Of a stretch of 64,000 nt of DNA, positions 1-11,400 are shown piece by piece (the first letter of the stretch is position 1; each line of letters opens with the position of its first letter). Made by a program: the position numbers and the translations under genes. Where the stretch lies: the NCBI RefSeq assembly GCF_947179515.1, contig NC_067495.1, forward strand, positions 91,549,423-91,613,422. Reading direction: 5' to 3'. The notes beneath the pieces were generated by a model. It made no database searches. It was not told where the DNA came from and saw nothing but the letters and a program-made list of their open reading frames with translations. The DNA comes from Apodemus sylvaticus (taxonomy: Eukaryota; Chordata; Mammalia; Rodentia; Muridae).

Positions 1-164
1 ATTCTAGCTTCTGCCAAGTTGACAGTTCACACCAACCTTTACAGGCTCCCGTGGCATCTTGGAGGTAAGTGTGGAGAAAGTCACTGCTCTGTAATACATT
101 TGCATTGTTAAAATTCAAAAAGTGTAAAGGAACTTAAATATAGGCTTAAAGCCTATATTTCTAA

Positions 165-384
165 GCTGGAGAGGTGGCTCATCAGTTAAAAGCACTTACT
201 GGTCTTTCAGAGCACCTGGGTTCAGTTCCCAGCACCCACATGGAGCTCATATAAGTCTGTCACTCCAGTTCCAGGGGATCTGATGCCCTCTTTTGACCTC
301 CATGGGTGTTGTTAGGCACACACGTGGTGCACATACATATATGCAGGCAGACACTCTTACACAAATAAATAAATAAATAAAATC
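165..384 (+). repeat. B2/B3 SINE
   Basis: It begins with the tRNA-derived head 'gctggagaggtggctc', continues through the B-box-like 'gggttcagttcccagc' and 'cacccacatgg', and ends in an (AAAT)n tail. This is a full-length but diverged B2-family element. Confidence 0.9.
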
Positions 385-744
385 TATAAATTGATATTTC
401 CTGTTGGTGACATGATATTTTTATGGTATGGATTACAATTTTATTTTTCAACCATGTCTGTGATTATATTGGGATGTACTTATAATAATTTAATATATTT
501 TACATATATGTCCAATATACTTTTTTTATAAGCATACTGATTTTGTTTAAGGGAAAAAAATCCCAAAGGAGTGCAGAATTGCAGAATTTCTCTGCAATAG
601 CCATTCATTTCCTTCTCCAATGGTAACATATAGGTCCAAAAGATGTTTTATTGCACATGGAATGGCATATTTTCATTTTGGAGAGCAAATAAAGAGTAAA
701 CATGTTGGCTTATTTCTTGTTTTTTACTTTATAAAAATATATTT

Positions 745-925
745 TAACTATGTGCAGTGGTACATGTCTATGATTTCAGCTACTTAGGAGGCTGAAGCAG
801 AAAGATCTCAGTTTCAAGGCCAGTCTGATAAACAGTATTAACTCTGTCTCCAAAAGGAAAATGTCTAGGGATGTGACTCAGTGATAGAGCAGTAGCTTAA
901 CATGCATGAAACTCAATCTCAAGTT
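745..925 (+). repeat. Diverged B1 plus ID-like SINE segment
   Basis: A degenerate B1-like part ('tttcagctacttaggaggctgaagcag') is followed by an ID-like part ('ggatgtgactcagtgatagagc') and then a CA microsatellite. It is old and heavily mutated. Confidence 0.6.
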
Positions 926-927
926 TT

Positions 928-971
928 ACACACACACACACACACACATACACACACACACACACACACAC
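928..971 (+). repeat. (CA)n microsatellite
   Basis: An almost pure CA run with one interruption follows a SINE-derived tail. Confidence 0.9.
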
Positions 972-1034
972 TTGCACTTGCATGAACCCATACCAGGTGT
1001 ATTTAACTTGTTTAACTTGTTTACATTAGTTAAT

Positions 1035-1192
1035 TAATTACACATGCCTGTACATGCATGGTGTATGTGTGGGTATGTGTGGAAGTCAGAAAGCAATTTG
1101 AAGGAGTGGTTCTCTCAGTTCTACAGTGGGAGTCCAAGGATGGAACTCAAAAATTGTCAGGCTTGAGCACCATTGTCTGTATATGCTGAGTC
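1035..1192 (-). repeat. Diverged B3/B2 SINE, antisense
   Basis: It carries the antisense B3 signature 'gtggttctctcagttctac', then 'tcaggcttgagcac' and 'tgctgagtcatctt'. It is moderately diverged. Confidence 0.65.
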
Positions 1193-1204
1193 ATCTTACT
1201 GTAT

Positions 1205-1207
<3 letters not shown>

Positions 1208-1286
<79 letters not shown>
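1208..1286 (+). repeat. (TC)n(CA)n compound microsatellite
   Basis: About 21 CT dinucleotides are directly joined to about 18 CA dinucleotides. Confidence 0.95.
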
Positions 1287-1289
<3 letters not shown>

Positions 1290-2039
1290 CACAGAACAAA
1301 GCAAAAATCAAGGGACGTGGACAGGTTCAGTTATATCTCATCATGTTCATCTGAAAAAGAAATTATAGTTCTTTCTGGGACAGCCTTGCCAGATTATGCT
1401 AAAAATCTTTTTTCTTTTCTGTTTGCTTGCTTGCTCCCTTGCTTCCTTTTGTTTATTTCTTTGTTGGAGGCAGAGTCTCACTCCTCTCAGTCTGGCATCA
1501 AACTGCTATGTATTCAAGAATGACTTTGAAATCCCCATCCTCCTCTTTCCTCCTCCTAAGTGCTGACCACAGTGCCTGGCTTATGTGTAAAAGAGCTTGA
1601 AAGACAGTTTAGCAGGCTTCAAGCTCACGCTGTACAAAGTGGGGATAATAGTGTTTTGATGCCTGCCAATCTTAAACACTTACATTTGACACAATAGCAA
1701 AATCAGTCTTAAGCCATTGTGTTCATGAGCATAAAGCCTGTGGTTACCTACACACAGCCTGCACAAGATGGAGCTCTTCTACATTCAATAAGGAATGGAA
1801 GAGGAGCTGGGGAGGCTCCACCCCCCCTTGAGGAGTTATTGCCTGTTAATGGTTGCTTAGGGGAGGGGTCATTTTCTTCAGTGGTGTAGTCAATGGTTAG
1901 TTGTCCATGGTCCAGTAAATAAGGTCATAGAACAAAAGGCTGAAAACAGAGGATCCTGATGCTGGGACAGGAAGAGGTTAATTCTTTTTTTGTCCGTGTT
2001 ATGATTGGAAGCTCTGAATTCATTTTTTGGTGAAGGAAG

Positions 2040-2182
2040 TTAAGAGAGGGTCTCTTTCTTATAAAGCCCTGGCTGTCCCGGAACTTGCTTTGTAGACCAT
2101 GATTGGCCTTGAACTCACTGATATCCACCTGCCTTTGTCCCCAGACCAGTGAAATTAAAGAGGTGCACCATCATGACTCAAG
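2040..2182 (-). repeat. B1 SINE, antisense
   Basis: It matches antisense B1: 'ccctggctgtcccggaactt' followed by 'ttgaactcactgatatccac' and a degraded end. Confidence 0.8.
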
Positions 2183-2279
2183 AGGTATGAATTTTTTTCC
2201 TCAGTTTATTTTAATTTTTTGTGGTGGCAGGTTAGCAGAAAAATGAGAAGGAACGCATTATGTTTTTCAAAGAATTCTG

Positions 2280-2440
2280 TTTTGTTGTTATCTTTTATTG
2301 GAGCCAGGATTTTGCACTATAGCCCTCCCTATTTGGCTGGGCACTTGCTGTGTAGAAAGAATTGGCCTTGAACTGGTGACAATGTCTCTTCCTTTGCCTC
2401 TGCAATGCTGGGATTGCAGGCAAGGGTCAGCACACTACAT
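2280..2440 (-). repeat. Old B1-like SINE, antisense
   Basis: Antisense B1 landmarks remain ('ttggccttgaactggtgac', 'gcaatgctgggattgcagg') with many substitutions. Confidence 0.6.
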
Positions 2441-2939
2441 TTTTTAGGAAGCCACTCTCAAGATAGTTCACACAAGAAGAAAAGCAAGTGATACTAAATG
2501 GGTGTGGAGAGTCCACACTGCAAATCATAAAGGAAAGGAAAAGTAATCACAAAGTTGACAAAAAATAGGGATACATACTGTTGGCAAGTACACTAGGAAG
2601 CTGGCACACACATGCATTGCTTGTGGTGGTATACAGCAACGTAACTTTTTTTCTAGGATGCTTTAAATATTCATGTGAAGCACCAAGGATTTTGGGGGGC
2701 TTTTGTTTTTCCCATTTCAGAAAATATATTGAGGATCATAATTATGCATACGGCTGTTCACTGCAATTTGACTTCTAAAGCAAAAGAACAGTAAATGTAT
2801 GACCAACTCTTAATTAAAATGAATTATGGTCTATCAATTCAGTGAGATAGTATACGAAGATGGTTATAGCTAGTACTCAGCCATGCCCTACTGCCCTCCT
2901 GGCAGTATATTTATGTGTATATTCATGATTGACTTTAAT

Positions 2940-3110
2940 AATGAGAACAATTCCACAAGGTTAGTATCATTCTTATACCCATTTTACAGAGGAGAGTACT
3001 GATGCTCCAAGAGGTAAAGATATTCCAGGCCATATTGTTGGTAATTAAAGAGTGTAGATTTCACTCCGGATGCCAGAACCAATAACCTCAACCACAGCAC
3101 TCTCTGCAGT
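2940..3110 (-). repeat. MIR fragment
   Basis: The core 'cccattttacagaggag' followed by 'gctccaagaggtaaagat' is the antisense form of the MIR core. This is an ancient mammal-wide SINE. Confidence 0.7.
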
Positions 3111-3289
3111 TATTAGAAATCTTGTTTTGATTAGGTCTCCATCAGTTACTTACATTCAGACCTTAAAGTATCTTCTTTCCCTCCATTGGTTAGTTTTAGG
3201 GTTGCTGATAAGAGACAGGATGATTTCTGATATGTTTGCTTTTGTACTAAGTGTTAGTGTTCCTAAAAGCTTTTAAAATTGTTTCTTTG

Positions 3290-4110
3290 GTTTGTATTTT
3301 TAACTTCTTGACTTCAGTATGCCACGGAGGATCATACTTTGTCATGCTGTTTTCAGTTCCAAATGTCTCTGGAATTTGCATTTATCTCTCTAGATTGGGG
3401 ATTGTTGTGTGGTTATCTTATTAAATAGATTCTCGGTGTGCTCTGTTTTTTGTCTCAACTCCTATCCTATGCTTTGGTGTTCTGACCCAGAATTCTTGGA
3501 ACTTACGATTATGCTCATTTTTTTTTCTTTTTTTCTTAGTGTTTTTGGGATAAGATCTCTTTACATGCCCTGGAACTTACTATGTAGACCAGGCTGGCTT
3601 TGAACTCACAGAAATCTCTCTGCCTCTGCCTCCAGAGCACTGTGCACTTTTTTTCTTATTGGTTTGTTTGTAACTAACTGTAGTGTTTTATTAACCTTGT
3701 CTTCCATTGCTGATATTCTTTCTTCTGCTATGTCGAGTCTGTTGGTGATGTTTTTAACTATTTGTAAAGTTTTGATTTATTGATTTTTCATTTCCAACAT
3801 TTCATTATTACATTTATTTATTTGTTTGTTTGTTTATTTGTTGTGGGGGAGCAATTTATTGAGGGTTGATATTTCAACCTACGGAGTATTTCAAACTCAG
3901 GCTGTCAGACTTGCTGGCAAGCACCTTAACCTTCTAAACTGTCTCATTGACCCCATTTCTATCGTTTCTATTTTACATTTCCCTGTTTTCCAAATCCCAA
4001 TTTCCCTGCTGAAATTTTCTTCCATGTTACTTCCTTCATGCTTAGGTCTCTGGTTAGAGTCATGTGTTTATTTGTAGCCTCTTTGAAGTCAATCACTGAT
4101 CATCTTGACT
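3290..4110 (-). repeat. Antisense L1 fragments with SINE insertions
   Basis: Phrases such as 'ttccattgctgatattcttt' and 'ggtctctggttagagtcatg' resemble antisense L1 sequence. A B1 copy at about 3515-3650 and a B3-like copy at about 3800-3960, both antisense, interrupt it. The boundaries are approximate. Confidence 0.5.
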
Positions 4111-4319
4111 CCTTAATCCTTGAAATTTACCTAAGGAGAGAAAGGCGCCAACTAGTGGTACTCTAAACTGAACAAGCTTCTGCTATGTGCTTTGCTGATA
4201 AAGGGAATTCCCATCCCAAATCCTTTGTTTTACCCTCTCTGCATTGACCTAGGGAACTGAGCCCTCAAAAGAAAGCCATTCAATAACAATATCTCCAAAG
4301 CCCCCCCCAAAAAAAACAA

Positions 4320-4425
4320 AACTAAAAGCGTTTTAGACTGGCTATCTTTGAACTCTTCAGAGATCTACCTGCCTCTACCTCCTGAGTTCTGGAATTAAAG
4401 GCTGTACCATCACATCCATTTTAAT
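4320..4425 (-). repeat. B1 fragment, antisense
   Basis: The order 'agactggctatctttgaact', 'agatctacctgcctctacct', 'ggaattaaaggctgtacc' is an antisense B1 right half. Confidence 0.65.
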
Positions 4426-5069
4426 ATGTTATATCTCGTCTGAGTGATCTTTTCCTGTTGGTATCTGATTGAGGGAATAATTTTTTTCAGCTATCCGTTC
4501 GGGACTCTCTTTGTGGATCGAAAGCTGTGTGGTTGTGTAATTGACAGGGATTTTAAACTATGACAAAGTATCCTTCACGCTATAAACCTCAGACTCTGTA
4601 ATAGTCCTCCATATTGGGGCCATGGACCCTTGACGAAGACAGAAGGGTCCTTGATGCATGAAGTCTACAGATGTCTAAATGTTTTAAGTGGTTTTCTCAT
4701 TCTGGTAGTTCTAAAAGTACAGCTACTATAGTGGGTGTGAGTGGGTGAAGTGAGACATTTTAAATCTTAGGAAGGGACCTTTATATATAAAATGTTGGGA
4801 ACTAGTGGAATAGAGTCTAAAAATGGTCGCCATTTTATCACCTCACCAGGAATCAAAGGCTATTGCTTCTTCCTTTTTGGAAGACAGACTATTTTGGCCA
4901 CACATTGAAACAGATTACCTTTATTATTTCCAAGTATTATCTCCTTGTGTACAGTTATTAAGTCACCATTTGGTTTGTGCATCTGATTTTTTGTTCATCC
5001 ATCTCCTTTTCAAATCTCAACATTCCTGATACGTATAGCTAAATGTCTCCAGTATAGCTGATTGTGTAA

Positions 5070-5800
5070 CTTTGTCCTCACCCTCACAACACTAAATGTC
5101 CTCTTTCCCCTGTATTCCTGCTCTTGCTGTTGGCAATGTTACCTATCTAGCTCCCAAATTAGAAATTTTGACTCCTTCACCTCCCTTACCTTTCACATCC
5201 AATTGTCTGCTGAGTCCCAAACATGTTACCTCAAAGCTTGCTATCTGCGCATGCACCCTGGCTACCTATTTATTATACCCACTACCTTCTCAGCCTGCTC
5301 TTCCCCTGGGAGAATCACCATACCAGGCAAGCAGAGGAAAATCTGGCCAAGTCACTTTCCTGCTTAAAATCTTCAGTGCCTCCCTATTGTCTACAAGATA
5401 AAAGCTAGAATGTTTTGTTTGTCATTCAGGACATGGCCCAGCATAGCGCCTATCTTGTTTTTTGCTCATGTTACACATTTTTTTTATTTGCAGCTTGGAA
5501 CATTCTTTTTTATCTTTTCTACATAATGCAATCCTACTTCTTTCATGAGTCATCTAACGTACATTTCCTCTAGGGAAATTTTCTTGACGTGACTGGGTAG
5601 ATTTCACCTCGTCCTCGTCTCTTTCTTCACTCCATCCATCACTCTTTTTATTATTAATGCATGTAACGATTTACAGTCTTTATTCTCCCCGTTTGTTTTC
5701 TCTATGTGTGAACTCCTTGGAGCAGGCACTATGCCTTTTCCCTCTCTGTGTCTCCTAAACTATACTGAACTCACCACTGCCTGAATACGCTTTGCCTTTT
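5070..5800 (+). repeat. L2 LINE 3' region
   Basis: The stretch reads like a decayed sense-strand L2 end: 'tcctgcttaaaatcttcagt', 'ctccctattgtctacaagat', later 'gaactccttggagcaggcac'. Overlapping open frames here are chance products of this repeat. Confidence 0.6.
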
Positions 5801-5907
5801 TGTGGCATCAGCCTTAAATAGATGGGTCAACAATTCATGCCCTTCTTCCTTTCTGTCCGTTTCTAAATAGAGAACTATTCTGCCTCATCCTAACAGCAGT
5901 CTCTTTA

Positions 5908-5908
<1 letters not shown>

Positions 5909-5947
<39 letters not shown>

Positions 5948-6153
5948 GTGGGTGTATGTGTCTGTGTATGCAGGTGTGTATGTATGTGTGCCGGTAGGTG
6001 TATATGTGTCTGTGCAGGTGTGTGTGTGTGAGAAGGTGTGTGTGTGCGCGCGCGCGCGCGCGCGCGCGCGGGTGGGTGTATGTGTCTGTGTATGCAGGTG
6101 TGTATGTATGTGTGCCGGTAGGTGTATATGTGTGTGTGCAGGTGTGTGAGAGA

Positions 6154-6192
<39 letters not shown>

Positions 6193-6195
6193 AAG

Positions 6196-6229
<34 letters not shown>

Positions 6230-6311
6230 GTGGGTGTATGTGTCTGTGTATGCAGGTGTGTATGTATGTGTGCCGGTAGGTGTATATGTGTGTGTGCAGG
6301 TGTGTGTGTGT

Positions 6312-6347
<36 letters not shown>

Positions 6348-6495
6348 GTGGGTGTATATATGTATATGCAGGTGTGTATGTGTGTGCAGGTGGCTAAATG
6401 TGTGTGTGCAGGGCTGTGTATGTGTGTGCAGGTGTGTGTGTGTGCAGGTGTGTGTATATGTGTGTGCAGGTATGTGTATGTGTGTGCATGCATGC

Positions 6496-6531
<36 letters not shown>

Positions 6532-6536
6532 ATGCA
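5909..6536 (+). repeat. TG-rich minisatellite with CG core
   Basis: About 625 bp are almost entirely alternating purine-pyrimidine. On top of the TG repeat sits a higher-order unit starting 'ggtgggtgtatgtgtctg' at 5947, 6071 and 6229, with a partial copy at about 6346. A pure CG run lies at about 6046-6069. Long reading frames through it (Cys-Val or Thr-His rich) are repeat artefacts. Confidence 0.95.
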
Positions 6537-6584
6537 TTTCAATGGAAGCCAGAGTTCACCCTGAGGAGCCTCCCTTTTTTTAAC

Positions 6585-6810
6585 TGAGACAGTTTCTCAT
6601 TAGTGTGGCACTCCCCAAGTATGCTAGGCTGGCTAGCTGAGGTGCCCCAGGAATCTACCTGTCTCCCCTTCCCCGGTGTTGGGATTAAAAGCACATGTTA
6701 TCATGCAAACCTTTCTAAAAATTATGTGTTGTGGGGATCAAATCAAAGTCCTCTTGTGCTTATGTCACAAGCCCTTAATTGACTGATCTATCTCCAGAGT
6801 CCCTCAAATG
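6585..6810 (-). repeat. B4-type SINE, antisense (B1 plus ID parts)
   Basis: An antisense B1-like part ('tgagacagtttctcattagt', 'gtgttgggattaaaagcac') is followed by an ID-like antisense part ending 'gatctatctccagagtccc'. The copy is diverged. Confidence 0.5.
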
Positions 6811-7159
6811 AAATCTTTCTAAATCTGGTTGGTTTTAGACATACGTTGTGCCCTCAGAACCTAGGCTGGCCTTAATTATAGTATTTGGCATGAGAGTAAT
6901 TTATTATAATTGTTAGTTTACCTGGCTGCCTGTCCAGTCCTATGTGTGTCTTTAGCACAAAGCATAATACATAACAACAAATACTTCCTTGGCTAATAAT
7001 CAATCATTTAGGGTACACAATATACAATAACTGACCTATTGGTCAGTTAGCTACAGCTAATTATTTCATGGCTAGCTGATTCATGCAGCTGTTAGGAGGT
7101 GCTGACTCCAATGGCTTTCTCTAGTCTTAACTCAAAATCTCTGCTTATTACTCTTCCAG

Positions 7160-7220
7160 GTGTTTGATGCTCTACAGTTGGTCTACTGCCAATCCTCACC
7201 CTCCATGAGCCTTGGTTCTG
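7160..7220 (+). promoter_or_regulatory. Drp2: Drp2 5' leader with two short upstream ORFs
   Basis: An acceptor-like 'ttattactcttccag' ends at 7159, so this is probably the 5' end of a spliced exon, though a start site just upstream is not excluded. Two upstream ATGs lie before the main start. The one at 7167 opens a 13-codon frame whose TGA (7206-7208) overlaps the next ATG (7205) as ATGA. That second frame runs out of phase across the Drp2 start to a TGA at 7271-7273. This layout would be expected to lower initiation at the full-length start codon (inference). Confidence 0.6.
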
Positions 7221-7337
7221 ATGCAACCTTTGGTCATGCAGGGATGCCCTTACACCTTCCCACGATGTCATGAGTGGCATGCTGCTGACCGGTTTCATCA
7301 CAGCAGCAGCCTCCGAAACACCTGTCCACAGCCTCAG
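7221..7337 (+). CDS. Drp2: Drp2 coding exon 1 (residues 1-39)
   Basis: It encodes the N-terminus MQPLVMQGCPYTFPRCHEW and ends in phase 0 at CAG before the donor gtaagt. The next exon opens with GTT AGA GCT (Val-Arg-Ala), continuing the family sequence. Confidence 0.93.
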
Positions 7338-8362
7338 GTAAGTGTCCATTAGTTTAAAAAAAAGGGGGGCAGGGCTGTGTAAAAAGACTTCCTAAGGTGC
7401 AAGGAAACTGGTGTGTATATGAAAACTCTTGGATAGTATGGAGCCTCCAGCAGCACATCCCTTATTATCCATGAGGTAGATACTGAGTATATGAGAGACA
7501 TATAATAAAAAAAGATGTAGGATTGGGCAACCCAAGGGCTCATTATGTCTAATGGGGGTCAATCCAATGTTAACATTCTGAGGGTTATAGGTCCCAGGAG
7601 GTCACAAAAGAATATGATTCTTTAAGGCATGGCCTAGCCCTGTTCTCCCTCTCCCTCTCCCTCTCCCTCTCCCTCTCCCTCTCCCTCTCCCTCTCCCTCT
7701 CCCTCTCCCTCTCCCTCTCCCTCTCCCTCTCCCTCTCCCTCTCCCTCTCCCTCTCCCTCTCCCTCTCCCTCTCCCTCTCCCTCTCCCTCTCCCTCTCCCT
7801 CTCCCTCTCCCTCTCCCTCTCTCTCTTTCTCTTTCTCTTTCTCTTTCTCTCTCCTTCCTCTCCAGTTCCTAGTCTTTCTTGGAGCTCCTGGATCGTATCT
7901 GCCTCTTTCATCTTCTTTAGGAGTAGGGTGACGTGGTGGTGGTAGTGGTAGTGGAGTATGTATGTGTGTGTGTTTTACTCAGGGTTTCTATTTCTGCACA
8001 CACATCATGACCAAGAAGCAAGTTGGGGAGGAAAGGATTTATTCAGCTTACACTTCCATGTTGCAGTTCATCACTAAAGGAAGTCAGGACTGGAACTCAA
8101 GCAGGTCAGGAAGCAGGAACTGATGCAGAGGCCATGGAGGGATGTTCCTTACTGGCTTGCTTCCCCTGGCTTGCTCAGCCTGCTCTCTTATAGAACCCAA
8201 GAGCACCAGCCCAAAGGTGGAACCACCCACAAGGGGCCCTCCACGCACTAACTGAGAAAATGCCTTACAGCTGGATCTCCTGGAGGCGTTTCCTCAAGGG
8301 AGGCTCCTTTCCCTGTGATAACTCCAGCTGTGTTGAAGTGACACACAAAACCAGCCAGTACA

Positions 8363-8401
<39 letters not shown>

Positions 8402-11400
8402 TCATGTGCGCGTGCGCGCACACGCGCGATGAGTAAGAGGTAGTAATCTAGAGAGAGAAAGAAACTGCCTTTCCTGACCAAAAAAAAAAAGAGGTCTAGA
8501 GGAGGACATAGGCATTCTTTAGGTTTTCCTGCAATGCTTTTGGGTCTAGAGAGTGTGTTGGCATAGAGAAGTGTTGTGTGTCCTAGAGAGTCACAGATGA
8601 ACTGCAGAGCTGAGTCATTTCTAGGGGCACAGACAGCAGGTGAATAGATAGGAAGAATGGAAGCACACAAGCAGTAGACAGGAAATACAAGTGCTATGGG
8701 AATCATTTGGGGGAAGCTAAATAAGGAAAAGTCAAGAGTCAGAAAAGGCTGGTTGAGGTCAGGTCTTTCTTAGCCTTTTCTGTCTTTTCTTTTCTTTTCC
8801 TTTTTTTTTTTTTATTGCATTTAGCCTGAGAGAAGTTGCAGCCTCTAATATATTCTCAAATGCACGATCAATTTAGAATCTCCAGGTACTCTGCCTCTTT
8901 CTTGGAGTGTGGCTCTCAGTGTCAGGATTGAGAATCCTGAATCTATCTGAAAGACTTCCTCTGCCCACCGCCTCCCTAACCCAACAACTCTTCCCTGGAT
9001 GTGCAGAATGCACAGGGCCCTCAGTGTGCTGTTGTGTATGACATGGTACATGGCACAGTCCCTCTCTTCTGTTTTCCTGTAGGTTGTCTTCCTGTAGGAT
9101 TACTGTCTCAAGGATCTGAAGTACAGGTAGAGAGTTCTGTGGATAGGGCATGAGCAGCAAACATCTTAGAAAGAGAATGCAACTGATGGGAAGGAAAACA
9201 ATTACTCTTCATGATTTGCCTAGAAAATATTGGAGAGGAAATGCGGGAGAATGGGGCTCTAGAGGAGAGTGCTGGAGCTGGAGGGGGGTTAGGAAGAAGA
9301 AAGAGTGCTGGAGAAGATGAAAGGGTAACACCCATGGCGCCCAGCTCATCGTGTGTTCTTCCCCCAGAGCACAGCCAGGACAGCCTGGCCATGGCTGGGT
9401 CACAAAGTGTTGTTTCCAGCTCTGGGGCATTCCCCGGTCCAAAGGACTTTGTGACACTGGCTTTAGCCCAATATTCCTAACACAAATAATGCCTGTAGCT
9501 AGGATCTGCTCCCCACTCTTGGCTCGGCATCTCCTACCATCCTCCAGTTGGCTCCACTTGGCCCTCTAGAAAGGTTCAGGCAGCTGTTGCAGCTATTCCT
9601 GTAGGCGGACCTCAGCATGGAAACAATGTGGAACTGTGGAAAGCCCTGAAGACTGTGGGAGATAAATAAGGATAGCAACAGAATCCTTTTTGGTATAAAC
9701 ATGCTGTTTTCCAAAAGTGCTCATGGGTGGGGGCTGAGCTGAGGAATGCTAACCTTTTTTCAGTCAAGTCTACTGAAGAGAGAATGCTGTGGTCCGTTTC
9801 CAGGAGAGGCTCAGTGGCTTAGTGGAAAGGGTTTCCCTCCATCACAGCCAGTATAACACAAGGTGACAGGAGTGTCTCCATCCCTGGCTCTTTGCTTGGA
9901 GCCGCTATTGGTTGTCCTCTCATCCTCACTATAGAGGAGCATATAAAGCATGCCCCCCCCCCCCCGGAGCAGGGCACTCTGTCCTTAGGGTAGAGAGGTC
10001 AACAGGTCATGGCCCTTGCTCTCTAGCTCTCGAAGGCAGGGGGAAGAAGCACTCCCTTGTTTTCACAGTGGCCTCCAAAGCAAACAGCAGAGGGATTCTG
10101 CTGCTCCAGCTTTCCTATGCAGCATTCCATCACCCTGTTCCCCGGTGTGCCACACACCTTCCTCCCTGCCTCTGAGGAGGCACACTTAGTTGAGAGTAAG
10201 ACCTATTTCCCAAGCTTCCCATCAGGCTTTGTAAAAATTGCCTTCAAAATTTTATTTGCTGAAGTCGTCTTATCTTTTTGTCTACTTCGGAGCTGGGCTG
10301 AGTCTGGAGGCGGTGAGTACTTTGTGTCTTCCATAGAAAGGGAAAGTTAGTCAACAGGCTCTGCCCTCTCCACACCCCTCCTCAGCACCATAGAATGCCC
10401 AGACCCACTCCTGCCCGGCCTTGCCAGCCTGGGAGCTAGCTGGAATTCCCAGCAACAAAGCTCTGATTCACTGGGTAGGCTTCGACATGGCCGCCCCCTC
10501 CAGATTCCTGGGGGGTCAGTAAACAAACACGGTAGCAGCCCCTGCCTCCTGGCCTGGCTCAGCTCTGCCTGTCTGCCAGAGCGGGCTTGCTCAGAGCTCC
10601 TCAAGATTCTGCCGATCCGCACTCACCAGACGCGAGGTCCAGATTCCTGCAGAGGGAAAACCATGGACCGCCCTGATCCCGCCATGGACTCCTCTGGCAG
10701 CACAGGTATGGTCAGAGCACAGGCTGCAAGGAGGGGCTGAATTCTCAGCTTGTCCCCCGGAACTTGGCAGACCCCTCTCTTACCTTGTGATCGTGAGCTG
10801 CAGTTTTACAGGGATGGTTGGTGTCCTGATTGCCTGGAGACTCTTGTAAGAAGATGAGGAGAACTGAGGATTCCCCGCCGCTAGAGGGGCCTGCTAGGTA
10901 GACAAGCAGCAGGTAGACCTGTGGGCAGGCATGGAAGTCACCTTGGGTAGGGTGGACCAGCTCAGAAAGAGATTTCTTCCTTCAGTTCTCCTCCTTCCAC
11001 CCTCTACTGCCCCCTGGCTGGTATTCCCAGCACTGTGCTCATGATGGGTGATTTGATCAACTAGACCCTAGACCCAGTAGTACTCATACTGGGTCTTACC
11101 AGTAGCCAAGACCTAGAGAGTAGAAAATGAGGCTAAGAACCCAAGTTACACTTGGGCAAACTTCAAGACTGGACCCCTTGACTGCTGACATTTGTCAGGG
11201 TATTTTTAGTGCAAAATCCAGAATGTTCCTTTAGCTCTTTCTCGGTCCATGTTCACCTTCATGACCGGTGAGTGCCCTTAGGGAAGATTTCAGGACTTCT
11301 TGACTGAGGTTTGAAGTGTGGAATAAAACTGGGGGAGGGGTGACCCCAAAGGCCTAGATACATTTGGAAAGTAGGGTACAGAGAACTGCTCACTTCCTTG

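Larger units (their letters stand above)
1..7159. other. Upstream flank of Drp2, repeat-rich, no supported exon
   Basis: I find no exon with matching splice sites and conserved coding here. The stretch holds a B2 SINE, degraded B1 copies mostly on the minus strand, a MIR fragment, antisense L1 fragments interrupted by SINEs, an L2 fragment and a long TG-rich minisatellite. Non-coding 5' exons of Drp2 could lie here or further upstream, but nothing visible identifies one. Confidence 0.6.

Noticed and set aside
165..384. tRNA genes suggested by A/B-box-like sequences in SINEs
   Set aside because: The boxes belong to B2 and ID elements, which are tRNA-derived retroposons. No cloverleaf with an anticodon arm is present.
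5835..6587. Several 60-235-codon frames rich in Thr-His or Cys-Val
   Set aside because: They are translations of the TG/CG minisatellite on both strands.
7585..7911. 108-codon Glu-Arg repeat frame on the minus strand
   Set aside because: It is a translation of the CTCCCT array, with no flanking coding signal.
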